A DNA stretch of 64,000 bases. It comes from Tenacibaculum soleae (lineage in GTDB: Bacteria > Bacteroidota > Bacteroidia > Flavobacteriales > Flavobacteriaceae). A program made the position numbers and the translations under genes. Positions 1-8,927 of this stretch are shown piece after piece. The notes beneath the pieces were generated by a model. That model did not search any database. It saw only the letters and a program-made list of their open reading frames with translations, and was not told the DNA's origin. Within the stretch, counting starts at the first letter, position 1. The number at the start of each line of letters is the position of its first letter. The stretch lies in the NCBI RefSeq assembly GCF_001693415.1, contig NZ_MAKX01000001.1:824047-888046 (forward strand), in the 5' to 3' direction.

Positions 1-19
1 TATTAAAAGTTAATATATA

Positions 20-595
20 ATGAAAAATTCCTTAACTTTAATAATACTTTTTTTTTCGAATCAATTGATTGGACAAGAAATTGTCAGAATGAAAGATACT
101 TATATTGACGGAAACCTTGTTTATAAAGTGGTTAATGATAGTCTTTTTAACGGGATTTCTAACCATAAACGAAAAAATGGGGATCTTGTTTATGAAGAAG
201 AATTTAAAAATGGAGTTATTCTATTAAGTAGAATGTATTTTAATGGGAAAAAGAAAAGAGTTTCTAATGAAATAATTTACAATTCAACTAAACCATATGT
301 TATTTCAAAAGAAAATTTATATAATTTAGAGAGTGAAGTTTTTAGAATTATAACTTATAATAATGATGGAGTGAAAATTCTTGTAGAGCAATTTAAGAAA
401 GGTAAATTAATTTATAGTTGTCAATATTCAGGAAAAAAGAAGCACGGAATTGAACTTGGTTATAGTGAGAGCGGTGAGCTATTAATTCATAGTTGTGAAT
501 ATAAAAAGGGAAAAAAAGATGGAGAAGAACTATGTACTGATAAAGAAGGGAAAAAGATAATACGTAAATATAAAAAAGGTAGGAGAATAAAATAA
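20..595 (+). CDS. exported MORN-like (YwqK-type) repeat protein
   Basis: This 191-residue protein has a hydrophobic N-terminus ending in a plausible signal-peptidase site near residue 18 (LIGQ/EI), so it is probably exported. The body carries repeated G-x-x-x-x-Y/F-x-x-x-G-K-K patterns (for example NGKKKRVSNE, SGKKKHGIEL, KKGKKDGEEL), which resemble the MORN-like repeats of the YwqK/antitoxin-repeat family. The C-terminus is very lysine-rich. The function is not known, and members of this fold are only loosely associated with toxin-antitoxin or surface roles. No toxin gene is seen next to it, although the upstream neighbour lies outside the window. Confidence 0.6.
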   Translation: MKNSLTLIILFFSNQLIGQEIVRMKDTYIDGNLVYKVVNDSLFNGISNHKRKNGDLVYEEEFKNGVILLSRMYFNGKKKRVSNEIIYNSTKPYVISKENLYNLESEVFRIITYNNDGVKILVEQFKKGKLIYSCQYSGKKKHGIELGYSESGELLIHSCEYKKGKKDGEELCTDKEGKKIIRKYKKGRRIK

Positions 596-702
596 TTATT
601 TCTATTGTTTAAAAATCATATCGATCACTCTTAATTTTAGCAACATGTTATGCTAAAAAAAGTACTTTTACATTTATTAGTAAAAAATTGTAGTAACCTT
701 TT

Positions 703-3111
703 GTGATGATAGAAAATAGAGAATTAGACCTTGCCATTCAGTTTATAGAAAAAACAGATAGAAACCTTTTTATTACGGGAAAGGCAGGTACAGGAAAAAC
801 TACTTTCTTACATAAAATAAAAAATGAATCCTTAAAAAGATTAGTTATTGTTGCACCAACAGGTGTAGCAGCAATTAATGCAAAAGGAGTTACTATTCAT
901 TCTTTTTTTCAAATGCCATTTGGCCCAATTTTACCCAATCAATTAACCAATAATTCTAATCAACAACGTAAATTTAATAAAACTAAAATTGACATTATTA
1001 GATCGTTAGATTTAGTGATTATTGATGAAATTAGTATGGTTAGAGCCGACTTGTTAGACGGTATTGATCAAGTTTTACGAAAATATAAAAACCGAAACAA
1101 AGTTTTTGGAGGCGCACAAGTTTTAATGATTGGTGATTTACAACAATTATCGCCCGTTGTAAAACCAAACGAATGGAGTTTACTACAACAACACTATAAT
1201 TCGGTTTATTTTTTTAGTAGTAAAGCATTTCAAGAATCTAATACGTTAAGTATTGAATTGAAGAAAATTTATAGGCAAGATAACGAAGAATTTATAACTA
1301 TTTTAAATGAAATTAGAAATGATTCTTTATCAGAAAAGTCAGCTTCAATTTTAAATAAAAGATACAATCCAACTTTCGAACCTAAAAAAAACGAAGGCTA
1401 TATTACCTTAACAACTCATAATAAAAGAGCCGACACTATTAATACTTCTGAATTAAAAAAATTAAAGAAAAAAAGTGTTTTTTTTAAGGCTGATGTTTCG
1501 GGTAAATTCAATGAAAACGCATATCCGAATAATGAAAAATTAGAATTAAAAGAAGGAGCACAAGTAATGTTTATTAAAAACGACAGTTCTCCTGAAAAAC
1601 GATATTTTAATGGTAAAATAGGAAAAATCACCTTAATCGATGAGGATACTATTTATGTTAAATGCCCGAATGATGATGATGAAATTGAAACAACAAAAGA
1701 AACTTGGGAAAACATAAATTATTCTATTAATGAAGAAACTAAAGAAATAAAAGAAGATATTACAGGTTCTTTTTCACAAATTCCATTACGATTGGCATGG
1801 GCAATTACCATTCATAAAAGTCAAGGTTTAACTTTTGAAAAAGCTATAATTGATGCCGAAGCTTCTTTTGCGCACGGACAGACTTATGTTGCCTTAAGTA
1901 GGTGCACAAGTTTAGAAGGGATTGTTTTAAAAACACAAATTAGTAGTAGTTCGATTATTAATGATAGGACGATAGATTCATTTACTAAAAATGTAAGTGA
2001 AAACGAACCAGATGAAAATGTTTTAAGTTTTTCAGAAAAAAAATACCAACTTAATTTAATAGCCGAATTATTTGATTTTAACTCTTTTTTATACCCAACA
2101 ACAAGGGCAATCGACTTATATTACAAAAATAAAACAAGCTTAAATGGTATTATGATTAACCATTTAGAAATGATAAAGGATAACGGAATAATACCATTAT
2201 TAAGAGTAGCAAATAGTTTTAAAATACAATTGCTACAACTTTCAGAAAATGCTGATTTGGTTGAAGATAATGAGGCTATAAACGATCGTTTTTTAAAAGC
2301 AATTGACTACTTTACAAAACAAACAGAAGAGTTTATTAAAAAACCATTAAGTGGCGTTTCATTTTCAACAGATAACAAAGCACTACAAAAAGATTTAGAG
2401 AAGCAAATTTATGCGTTACAAGATTTAGTAACCATAAAATTATTTTGCTTTCTAAAAATGAAAAATGGATTTGAGGTTAAAGATTACTTAAAAGTTAGAG
2501 CTGATGCTGTTTTACAGAATGTAGTGAAGCCAAGTAAAAAGAAAATAAATTCATCTAGAGATCCTGTTTTAGCAATTAGTTTACGTGAATTGAGAGATGA
2601 AATTCATAAAAAAGAAAAAATTCCTCATTTTCAAATTTTTACCCAAAAAACACTCTATGCTATTTGTGATGCAGTTCCAAAAACGGCACAACAATTATTA
2701 AAAGTTGAAGGGATGGGGAAAATTAGAGTACAAAAATATGGTGGTAGAATTTTAGATACTATAAGTAATTATATTAAAAAACAAGGAATTAACGACACAA
2801 AAAAAGTAGTTAAAGAAGATAAAATACCAACACGGCAAATAACCTTTAATTTATTTAAAGAAGGATTTTCAGCCAAAGAAATAGCCAGTAAAAGAGGCTT
2901 AACAATTAATACGATTGAAAGTCATTTAGCGAGTTTTATTCCTGAAGGAGATATTGATGTTCTTGAAATTATTCCATTAAAAAGATATAACAAAATAGTA
3001 AAAGCTGTTGAAAATATTGAGTTTAAAAGCTTGACAGATTTAAAAGAAAAAGTAGCAAAAGATTATAGTTATATGGAGTTGCGAATGGTATTAATGTCTT
3101 TAGAAATTTAA
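703..3111 (+). CDS. Pif1-like ATP-dependent DNA helicase with HRDC and C-terminal HTH domains
   Basis: An 802-residue SF1 helicase. The Walker A motif GKAGTGKTT lies near residues 26-34, Walker B VIIDEISM near 104-111, and the C-terminal UvrD-like motif AITIHKSQGLTFEKA near 366-380. A HRDC domain follows at about 617-700, with the helix-hairpin-helix-like VEGMGKIRVQKYG. From about 715 there is a HTH_40-like segment (FSAKEIASKRGLTINTIESHL). It probably unwinds DNA during repair or replication. The frame opens with GTG at 703, but the ATG at 706 is the more likely start. The gene is followed by a hairpin terminator shared with the convergent DUF547 gene. Confidence 0.9.
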   Translation: MMIENRELDLAIQFIEKTDRNLFITGKAGTGKTTFLHKIKNESLKRLVIVAPTGVAAINAKGVTIHSFFQMPFGPILPNQLTNNSNQQRKFNKTKIDIIRSLDLVIIDEISMVRADLLDGIDQVLRKYKNRNKVFGGAQVLMIGDLQQLSPVVKPNEWSLLQQHYNSVYFFSSKAFQESNTLSIELKKIYRQDNEEFITILNEIRNDSLSEKSASILNKRYNPTFEPKKNEGYITLTTHNKRADTINTSELKKLKKKSVFFKADVSGKFNENAYPNNEKLELKEGAQVMFIKNDSSPEKRYFNGKIGKITLIDEDTIYVKCPNDDDEIETTKETWENINYSINEETKEIKEDITGSFSQIPLRLAWAITIHKSQGLTFEKAIIDAEASFAHGQTYVALSRCTSLEGIVLKTQISSSSIINDRTIDSFTKNVSENEPDENVLSFSEKKYQLNLIAELFDFNSFLYPTTRAIDLYYKNKTSLNGIMINHLEMIKDNGIIPLLRVANSFKIQLLQLSENADLVEDNEAINDRFLKAIDYFTKQTEEFIKKPLSGVSFSTDNKALQKDLEKQIYALQDLVTIKLFCFLKMKNGFEVKDYLKVRADAVLQNVVKPSKKKINSSRDPVLAISLRELRDEIHKKEKIPHFQIFTQKTLYAICDAVPKTAQQLLKVEGMGKIRVQKYGGRILDTISNYIKKQGINDTKKVVKEDKIPTRQITFNLFKEGFSAKEIASKRGLTINTIESHLASFIPEGDIDVLEIIPLKRYNKIVKAVENIEFKSLTDLKEKVAKDYSYMELRMVLMSLEI

Positions 3112-3126
3112 ATATTATATGAAAAA

Positions 3127-3154
3127 ACGTAAAAACAAGTATTTGTTTTTACGT
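3127..3154. terminator. bidirectional hairpin terminator
   Basis: The inverted repeat has 12-bp arms (ACGTAAAAACAA / TTGTTTTTACGT) around a 4-nt loop. It lies between two convergent genes, the helicase on plus and the DUF547 protein on minus, so it can serve both. Confidence 0.65.
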
Positions 3155-3185
3155 TAATAATATAAGGATTATAGATAGAGGAGCT

Positions 3186-3896
3186 TTATAATCCGTTTAA
3201 ATTCCAGTCATATTCTAAATATGATACTGCAGCATTATCATTTACTTTAACCATTGAGTACTTGTTAATATAATCAACCAACGAAGTTTTAATTGTAAAA
3301 TCTTCTTGATACCATTCAAACATCTTTGATACCTCAATTTTATTTAATGTTATTTTGTTTTTACTAGGGTCGTTAATAAATTTTTTCATTAATAATTCTA
3401 AAGAGCTATTGATGTTTTTAGAAGTGAAAGCAAAGTTTGCAAAGCACGGTCCTGATTTTGAGGCTGCGTTTATAGCAACATGAATTCTTGGGTCGTCATG
3501 CCAACGACGTAATATTTTATGTTCAATATAGTCTAACGAATATGTTTTTTTACCAATGACTGCAAAAGGTATTTTCCATGCATTTCTACCTTTACGTTTA
3601 ATATCAGTAATCTTTTTTAAAGGGAAACTATCTAATATTAGTTTAATCGTATAAGCATTATAAGCGTTAATCCAAAAAGCTTTAGCTTTTGATGCTGACC
3701 AATTTTTACCAGGAACTGTTTTTTCTAAATGATTTAAATATAAATCTAATAAAGCACGATTTTTTCGTAATCCTTTATAATCTACATTTCCTTGTTTTGT
3801 TACATACGTTTTTAGGAGTGCATTAAAAACATCGGTTTGTGATTGCGATTGAATGCTAATAAATAATAAGCAGAATAGAGTAATTGTTTTTCGCAT
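3186..3896 (-). CDS. DUF547 domain-containing exported protein
   Basis: A 236-residue protein with a signal peptide (MRKTITLFCLLFISIQSQSQ). It carries the DUF547 pattern: AFWINAYNAYTIKLI near residues 68-82, then the characteristic SLDYIEHKILR and DPRIHVAINAASKSGPC. DUF547 proteins are secreted or periplasmic and are widespread in Bacteroidota. A resemblance to cysteine-protease-like folds has been proposed, but no activity is assigned here. The conserved Cys (KSGPCFANFAF) is present. It is monocistronic between two hairpin terminators. Confidence 0.85.
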   Translation of the reverse strand: MRKTITLFCLLFISIQSQSQTDVFNALLKTYVTKQGNVDYKGLRKNRALLDLYLNHLEKTVPGKNWSASKAKAFWINAYNAYTIKLILDSFPLKKITDIKRKGRNAWKIPFAVIGKKTYSLDYIEHKILRRWHDDPRIHVAINAASKSGPCFANFAFTSKNINSSLELLMKKFINDPSKNKITLNKIEVSKMFEWYQEDFTIKTSLVDYINKYSMVKVNDNAAVSYLEYDWNLNGL

Positions 3897-3983
3897 CTTT
3901 TTCTAGTTTTAAATTTTAATTATTTCACTAGTTTTGACGAAGCAGTTTTTAAATCATTACAAAACTTAAGTTTTTTTTAAAAA

Positions 3984-4017
3984 AATAAAGCTCATTCTAT
4001 ATAGAATGAGCTTTATT
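3984..4017. terminator. terminator after sufD
   Basis: A perfect 17-bp inverted repeat (AATAAAGCTCATTCTAT and its complement) with almost no loop sits just past the sufD stop on the minus strand. A T-rich tail is present on both sides. It separates the suf operon from the DUF547 gene. Confidence 0.8.
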
Positions 4018-4042
4018 TTTAAAGATTTAATAAAAACAGATA

Positions 4043-5356
4043 TTATAAGTCAAATCCGATATTAACGCCTAGTTTATTGGCAATTAATTTATTAATTAGT
4101 TTTTTAACTTCTGGTATTTTTACGCTTTCTAAAACAGTATTTGCAAAGGCATACATTAATAAAGCTTTTGCTTCTTTTTGAGGGATACCTCGTTGTTGCA
4201 TGTAAAATAACGCATCTTCATCTAATTGACCAATAGTGCAACCGTGCGAACATTTTACATCGTCTGCAAAAATCTCTAATTGTGGTTTTGCATTAATTGT
4301 AGCTTTATCACTTACTAAAACATTGTTGTTTTGCTGATAAGCATTTGTTTTCTGCGCCTCTTTTTCAACAATAACCTTACCATTAAAAACAGCAGTAGAA
4401 CGCTCATCATAAATTCCTTTATAATCTTGATGAGACTCACAGTTAGGTTCAATATGATGTACTAAAGTATGATGATCTACGTGTTGTTTTCCTTCAGTAA
4501 TTGTAATTCCTTTTAAGATAGAATCGATATGTTCTCCTCTTTGATAAAAGTTTAAGTTGTTACGTGTAATATTCCCTCCGAAAGAAAAAGTATGTACAGA
4601 AACAATACTGTTTGATTTTTGCTCTATGTAAGAGTTATCTACCAAAGAGGCATTTTTATCATCATTCTGAATTTTATAAATATCTACTGTTGCATCTTTT
4701 GCAGCATATACTTCAGTTACCGCGTTTGTTAAAACTGGATTAGAAGTTAAGCTTTGATGACGTTCGATAATTTGTACATGTGCATTTTGCTCGGCAACAA
4801 TTAAGTTACGAGGTTGTGTCATGGTAGCTTGTTCAGTACCTGTTGTAAAATAAATAATTTGTATTGGTTTTTGTACCTCTACATTTTTAGGAATGTTAAT
4901 GTAGGCACCTTCATTTGCAAAAGCAGTATTTAATGAAGTTAAATTATCTTGCTCGGCTATTTTATTGAAATAGTTTTCAATAACCGCCTTGTATTTCGGT
5001 TTTGTTAATGCTGATGACATTAAACAAACATCAATCGTATCATGTGTAGTTTCTGATAAAAAAGAGCTGTATTTTCCATCAATAAATACAATTTTATAGG
5101 TATCTATATCATGGATAAAATATTTTTTTACATCTGCTAACTCGATAGCATTTTCCGAGCTAGGAAAAATACTGTAATCTTGTTTTAATACTGATTTTAA
5201 AGAGGTGTATTTCCATGCTTCTAATTTCTTAGTAGGAAATCCTAATTCTTCAAAATTTTGTAGCGCTTTGGTTCTAATATCATGTATATCAGAGTTTACA
5301 TCTACACCATTTTCAAAAGCTACGTATGATGCAGCTAGTTTATCTTTTAATTCCAT
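4043..5356 (-). CDS. sufD: Fe-S cluster assembly protein SufD
   Basis: A 437-residue SufB/SufD-family protein. SufD pairs with SufB and the SufC ATPase to form the cytoplasmic SufBCD scaffold on which iron-sulfur clusters are built. Visible signatures are the C-terminal core KPQLEIFADDVKCSHGCTIGQ and DEDALFYMQQRGI, and the QNNNVLVSDKATINAKP segment typical of the beta-helix. It is the last gene of the operon. The gap to sufC is about 55 bp, wider than the other gaps, and it is closed downstream by a strong hairpin. Confidence 0.97.
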   Translation of the reverse strand: MELKDKLAASYVAFENGVDVNSDIHDIRTKALQNFEELGFPTKKLEAWKYTSLKSVLKQDYSIFPSSENAIELADVKKYFIHDIDTYKIVFIDGKYSSFLSETTHDTIDVCLMSSALTKPKYKAVIENYFNKIAEQDNLTSLNTAFANEGAYINIPKNVEVQKPIQIIYFTTGTEQATMTQPRNLIVAEQNAHVQIIERHQSLTSNPVLTNAVTEVYAAKDATVDIYKIQNDDKNASLVDNSYIEQKSNSIVSVHTFSFGGNITRNNLNFYQRGEHIDSILKGITITEGKQHVDHHTLVHHIEPNCESHQDYKGIYDERSTAVFNGKVIVEKEAQKTNAYQQNNNVLVSDKATINAKPQLEIFADDVKCSHGCTIGQLDEDALFYMQQRGIPQKEAKALLMYAFANTVLESVKIPEVKKLINKLIANKLGVNIGFDL

Positions 5357-5411
5357 TTGTTTTAGTTTTAAAGTTGTAAGTTTTTAAAGTTTTACTTTTT
5401 AAACTTTATAA

Positions 5412-6161
5412 CTAAACTAATTCGTTTTTAATCCAATCATATCCTTTTGCCTCTAACTCTAACGCTAATGAAGCATCTCCTGTTTTTACAATTTTACCAT
5501 CGTGTAAAACGTGTACAAAATCAGGAACAATATAATCTAATAAACGTTGGTAGTGCGTAATTACAATTACTGCGTTATCTTTAGATTTTAATTTATTTAC
5601 ACCGTTAGCAACAATGCGTAAAGCATCAATATCTAAACCAGAATCGGTTTCATCTAAAATTGCTAACTTAGGCTCTAACATTGCCATTTGAAAAATTTCA
5701 TTACGTTTCTTTTCTCCTCCAGAAAACCCTTCGTTTAAAGAACGTGATAAAAATTTACGATCTATTTCTAATAATTCAGATTTTTCACGAATCATTTTAA
5801 GCATATCTTTAGCAGGCATTTCTTCTAAACCTTGTGCTTTGCGCGATTCGTTAATTGCTGTTTTAATAAAGTTAGTTACCGTAACTCCAGGAATTTCAAC
5901 CGGATATTGAAATGATAAAAACACACCGTTATGGGCTCTCTCTTCTGGCGCCAATTCGCTAATATCTTCCCCATTTAATTCGATAGTTCCGTTTGTAACT
6001 TCGTATTCTTCTTTTCCTGCAATAACAGAAGCCATTGTACTTTTACCAGCTCCGTTAGGACCCATTATTGCATGAATTTCTCCTGCTTTAACTTCTAAAT
6101 TCAATCCTTTTAAAATTGACTTATCTTCTATATTAGCGTGTAAGTTTTCTATTTTTAACAT
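5412..6161 (-). CDS. sufC: Fe-S cluster assembly ATPase SufC
   Basis: A 249-residue ABC-type ATPase that powers the SufBCD scaffold. Walker A GPNGAGKST is at residues 34-42, the ABC signature appears as SGGEKKR near residue 147, and Walker B is LAILDETDSGLD, with the SufC-typical DSGLD in place of a plain D-loop. The switch His lies in VIVITHYQRLL. Length and motifs match the family. The start is 6 nt downstream of the stop of the inserted MBL-fold gene, so the two are co-transcribed. Confidence 0.98.
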   Translation of the reverse strand: MLKIENLHANIEDKSILKGLNLEVKAGEIHAIMGPNGAGKSTMASVIAGKEEYEVTNGTIELNGEDISELAPEERAHNGVFLSFQYPVEIPGVTVTNFIKTAINESRKAQGLEEMPAKDMLKMIREKSELLEIDRKFLSRSLNEGFSGGEKKRNEIFQMAMLEPKLAILDETDSGLDIDALRIVANGVNKLKSKDNAVIVITHYQRLLDYIVPDFVHVLHDGKIVKTGDASLALELEAKGYDWIKNELV

Positions 6162-6167
6162 TACTGG

Positions 6168-7010
6168 TTACTTTTTTAATAGATTTTGTAATTTTTTGAA
6201 AGCTATTGGTGAATGTTGAATGATCACCTCAGCATTTTTTTCTTTAGCAAAAGCTTCAAATTTTTGCATGCTTGCTAAAGTTTGTTCAACATTATAGTTG
6301 AATGAAGGAACCCTTTTGTTGGCTCTGTTTTCTTCAAAATGATATAAATCTCCTGTTAATAAAATTGGTTTTTCAACTCCAGAAGCTTCAATATATAATA
6401 CTTGATGACCAATAGTATGACCTGGCATGTATTTTATAACAACAGTACCGTCACCAAAAACATCATAATCACCGTTTAATTTTTGTACATTTTTTAAGGC
6501 TGCTATCGCAGGATTTTTTTTAGCTAAAGAATCTCCTGCAACCGAATTGTATTCGTTTTCTTGTATCAACCAAGTAGCGTCTTTCATATAGTTTGCATGC
6601 CCAGTATGATCAAAATGCGAGTGAGACATTGCAAAATACTTGAAATCTTCAATTTTAAAACCAATCGATTTTAATTGATTTGCTAAAGAATCGGGTCTTT
6701 GTACAGTAAAGGTTCCGTCGCCAGGAGTAACCGCTTCAGGTAATACCAAGTTTTCAGGTAAACCAGCATCCCACATTAAGTTCCCTTTTGGGTGCGATAT
6801 TACATAATAGGCATCGGTAAACTGTTTTGTTTGACCGGTGTACGTTGTATCTTGCGAAAAAACCTCTAACTTATTTACTAAAATTGATCCACCAACTAAT
6901 TGAAATAATTTTACTTGGGGCTTTTTAACTTTGTTAGGTACTTCTTTCTTTTCGGTTTTTTTACAACCAATAATAAGGATAGAAAGAGCTATAAATATTA
7001 TTTTTTTCAT
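6168..7010 (-). CDS. MBL-fold metallohydrolase lipoprotein, AHL-lactonase-like
   Basis: A 280-residue lipoprotein (lipobox IIGC at the N-terminus) with a complete metallo-beta-lactamase metal set. It has HxHxDH in SHSHFDHTGH near residues 130-139, a His in MPGHTIGHQ, an Asp in LTGDLYHF and a final His in IIQHSPI. The overall pattern is close to the N-acyl-homoserine-lactonase-like group, which hydrolyses lactone rings, but the substrate cannot be read from sequence. It sits between sufB (16 nt) and sufC (6 nt) on the same strand, so it is transcribed inside the suf operon. That is unusual for a protein exported to an envelope membrane. Confidence 0.85.
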   Translation of the reverse strand: MKKIIFIALSILIIGCKKTEKKEVPNKVKKPQVKLFQLVGGSILVNKLEVFSQDTTYTGQTKQFTDAYYVISHPKGNLMWDAGLPENLVLPEAVTPGDGTFTVQRPDSLANQLKSIGFKIEDFKYFAMSHSHFDHTGHANYMKDATWLIQENEYNSVAGDSLAKKNPAIAALKNVQKLNGDYDVFGDGTVVIKYMPGHTIGHQVLYIEASGVEKPILLTGDLYHFEENRANKRVPSFNYNVEQTLASMQKFEAFAKEKNAEVIIQHSPIAFKKLQNLLKK

Positions 7011-7026
7011 TTCGTATCTTTATTAA

Positions 7027-8475
7027 TTATCCTACTGAACCTTCTAAACTAATTTCTAATAATTTTTGAGCTTCAACAGCAAATTCCATTGGTAATTTAT
7101 TTAGTACTTCTTTACTAAATCCGTTTACAATTAAAGCAATGGCTTTTTCGGTATCAATACCACGTTGGTTACAGTAAAATAATTGATCTTCACCAATTTT
7201 ACTTGTTGTTGCTTCGTGTTCTATTTGTGCCGATTTATTTTTTGTTTCGATGTACGGAAATGTGTGTGCGCCACATTCATTACCCATTAATAAAGAATCA
7301 CATTGCGAGAAATTACGGGCATTTTCTGCTCTTGAATTTATCTGAACTAATCCTCTATAAGAGTTTTGTGATTTTCCGGCTGATATCCCTTTTGATATAA
7401 TAGTTGACTTGGTATTTTTACCCAAGTGAATCATTTTAGTTCCGGTATCAGCTTGCTGATGATTGTTTGTTACGGCGATTGAATAAAATTCACCAACCGA
7501 ATTGTCACCTTTTAATACACATGAAGGGTATTTCCAAGTAACTGCTGAACCTGTTTCAACTTGTGTCCAAGAAATTTTAGCATTCGTTTCGCATAAACCT
7601 CTTTTGGTTACAAAGTTATAAACACCACCTTTTCCTTCAGCATTTCCAGGATACCAGTTTTGAACTGTTGAGTATTTAATTTCAGCATCGTCCATGGCTA
7701 TTAGTTCAACAACAGCCGCGTGTAATTGATTTTCATCTCTACTTGGTGCTGTACATCCTTCTAAATAAGAAACATAACTACTTTCGTCGGCAACAACTAA
7801 GGTTCTTTCAAATTGCCCTGTTCCACCTTCGTTAATTCTAAAGTATGTTGATAATTCCATCGGACAACGAACGCCTTTTGGAATGTAACAGAAAGATCCA
7901 TCAGAAAATACTGCCGAATTTAAAGCTGCATAAAAGTTATCAGTTGTTGGTACAACGGTTCCTAAATATTTTTTTACCAATTCAGGATGTTCTTGAATTG
8001 CTTCTGAAATAGGCATAAAAATAATTCCTTTTTCAGCTAAAGTTTCTTTAAATGTAGTTGCAACAGATACAGAATCCATTACTATATCAACAGCTACATT
8101 TGCTAATTTTTTTTGCTCGTCTATAGAAATCCCTAAACGCTTAAAAGTATCTAATAACTCAGGGTCAACTTCATCTAAACTATTTAATTTTGGTTTTTCT
8201 TTTGGTGCCGAATAATAAGCAATGTCTTGAAATTTTGGTTTTTCATAGTGAACATTTGCCCACTCAGGCTCTTCCATTTTTTCCCAAACTCTAAAGGCTT
8301 CTAAACGCCACTCGGTCATCCATTCTGGTTCGTTTTTCTTTTTAGAAATTGCACGAACTACATCTTCATTTAACCCTTTTGCAAAGGTTTCACTTTCTAT
8401 ATCAGTATAAAAACCATATTCATATTCTTTGGTTTTTAACTCTTCTCTTAAATCGTCTTCGGTATACTTGCTCAT
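7027..8475 (-). CDS. sufB: Fe-S cluster assembly protein SufB
   Basis: A 482-residue SufB, the scaffold subunit that carries the nascent cluster. Diagnostic stretches are [28 protein letters not shown] (read in parts), [42 protein letters not shown], and the C-terminal [18 protein letters not shown]. Together with SufC and SufD it forms the cytoplasmic SufBCD complex. It starts 15 nt after the sufA-like gene. No sufS or sufE desulfurase genes are visible in the window, so the sulfur donor must be encoded elsewhere. Confidence 0.98.
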   Translation of the reverse strand: MSKYTEDDLREELKTKEYEYGFYTDIESETFAKGLNEDVVRAISKKKNEPEWMTEWRLEAFRVWEKMEEPEWANVHYEKPKFQDIAYYSAPKEKPKLNSLDEVDPELLDTFKRLGISIDEQKKLANVAVDIVMDSVSVATTFKETLAEKGIIFMPISEAIQEHPELVKKYLGTVVPTTDNFYAALNSAVFSDGSFCYIPKGVRCPMELSTYFRINEGGTGQFERTLVVADESSYVSYLEGCTAPSRDENQLHAAVVELIAMDDAEIKYSTVQNWYPGNAEGKGGVYNFVTKRGLCETNAKISWTQVETGSAVTWKYPSCVLKGDNSVGEFYSIAVTNNHQQADTGTKMIHLGKNTKSTIISKGISAGKSQNSYRGLVQINSRAENARNFSQCDSLLMGNECGAHTFPYIETKNKSAQIEHEATTSKIGEDQLFYCNQRGIDTEKAIALIVNGFSKEVLNKLPMEFAVEAQKLLEISLEGSVG

Positions 8476-8490
8476 AATTGAGTTGTAATT

Positions 8491-8820
8491 TTATAAACTA
8501 AAAGATTCTCCGCAACCGCATGTACGGTTTGCGTTTGGATTGTTAAATACAAATCCTTTTCCGTTTAAACCTCCTGAATACTCTAAGGTAGTTCCTACGA
8601 GGTATAAAAAACTTTTTTTGTCAACAACAATTTTTACATTGTTTTCTTCAAAAATTTTATCGTTTTCTCGGGTGTTTTTATCAAAGGTTAAGTCGTATGA
8701 TAATCCTGAACAACCTCCGCTTTTTACACCAACACGAACGAAATCTGTGGTAGCATCAAAGCCGTCATCAGTCATTAACTCGATAACTTTCCTTTTTGCT
8801 GTGTCTGAAACTTTTATCAT
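8491..8820 (-). CDS. sufA: A-type iron-sulfur carrier protein (SufA/IscA family)
   Basis: About 109 residues when started at the ATG at 8820 (MIKVSDTAKRKVIELM). The open frame extends 14 codons further upstream, but that extension is not conserved-looking and overlaps the promoter. The three family cysteines are present: one in KSGGCSGLSYDL and two in the C-terminal CGCGESF. A-type carriers receive clusters from the SUF scaffold and pass them to apoproteins. It is the first gene of the suf operon. The symbol is assigned by context, and erpA/iscA-type naming is possible. Confidence 0.92.
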   Translation of the reverse strand: MIKVSDTAKRKVIELMTDDGFDATTDFVRVGVKSGGCSGLSYDLTFDKNTRENDKIFEENNVKIVVDKKSFLYLVGTTLEYSGGLNGKGFVFNNPNANRTCGCGESFSL

Positions 8821-8851
8821 TGTTTTAAGTGGATTAACGCTAAATAGTTTG

Positions 8852-8859
8852 CAAATATA
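8852..8859 (-). promoter_or_regulatory. Bacteroidota -7 element for the suf operon
   Basis: On the minus strand the sequence reads TATATTTG, a perfect match to the Bacteroidota TANNTTTG -7 consensus, about 31 nt before the chosen sufA start. No clear TTG -33 box is seen at the usual distance, so the assignment is moderate. It overlaps the longer version of the sufA frame, which supports the shorter start. Confidence 0.5.
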
Positions 8860-8927
8860 CAATATAAGTCTCAGTTAATTACATAACTCATCATTGTGTT
8901 TTTTGATGGGTTTATTAGAATTTTTGA

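Noticed and set aside
8540..8878. A 112-codon open frame on the plus strand
   Set aside because: It lies opposite the sufA-like gene, which has the family cysteines.
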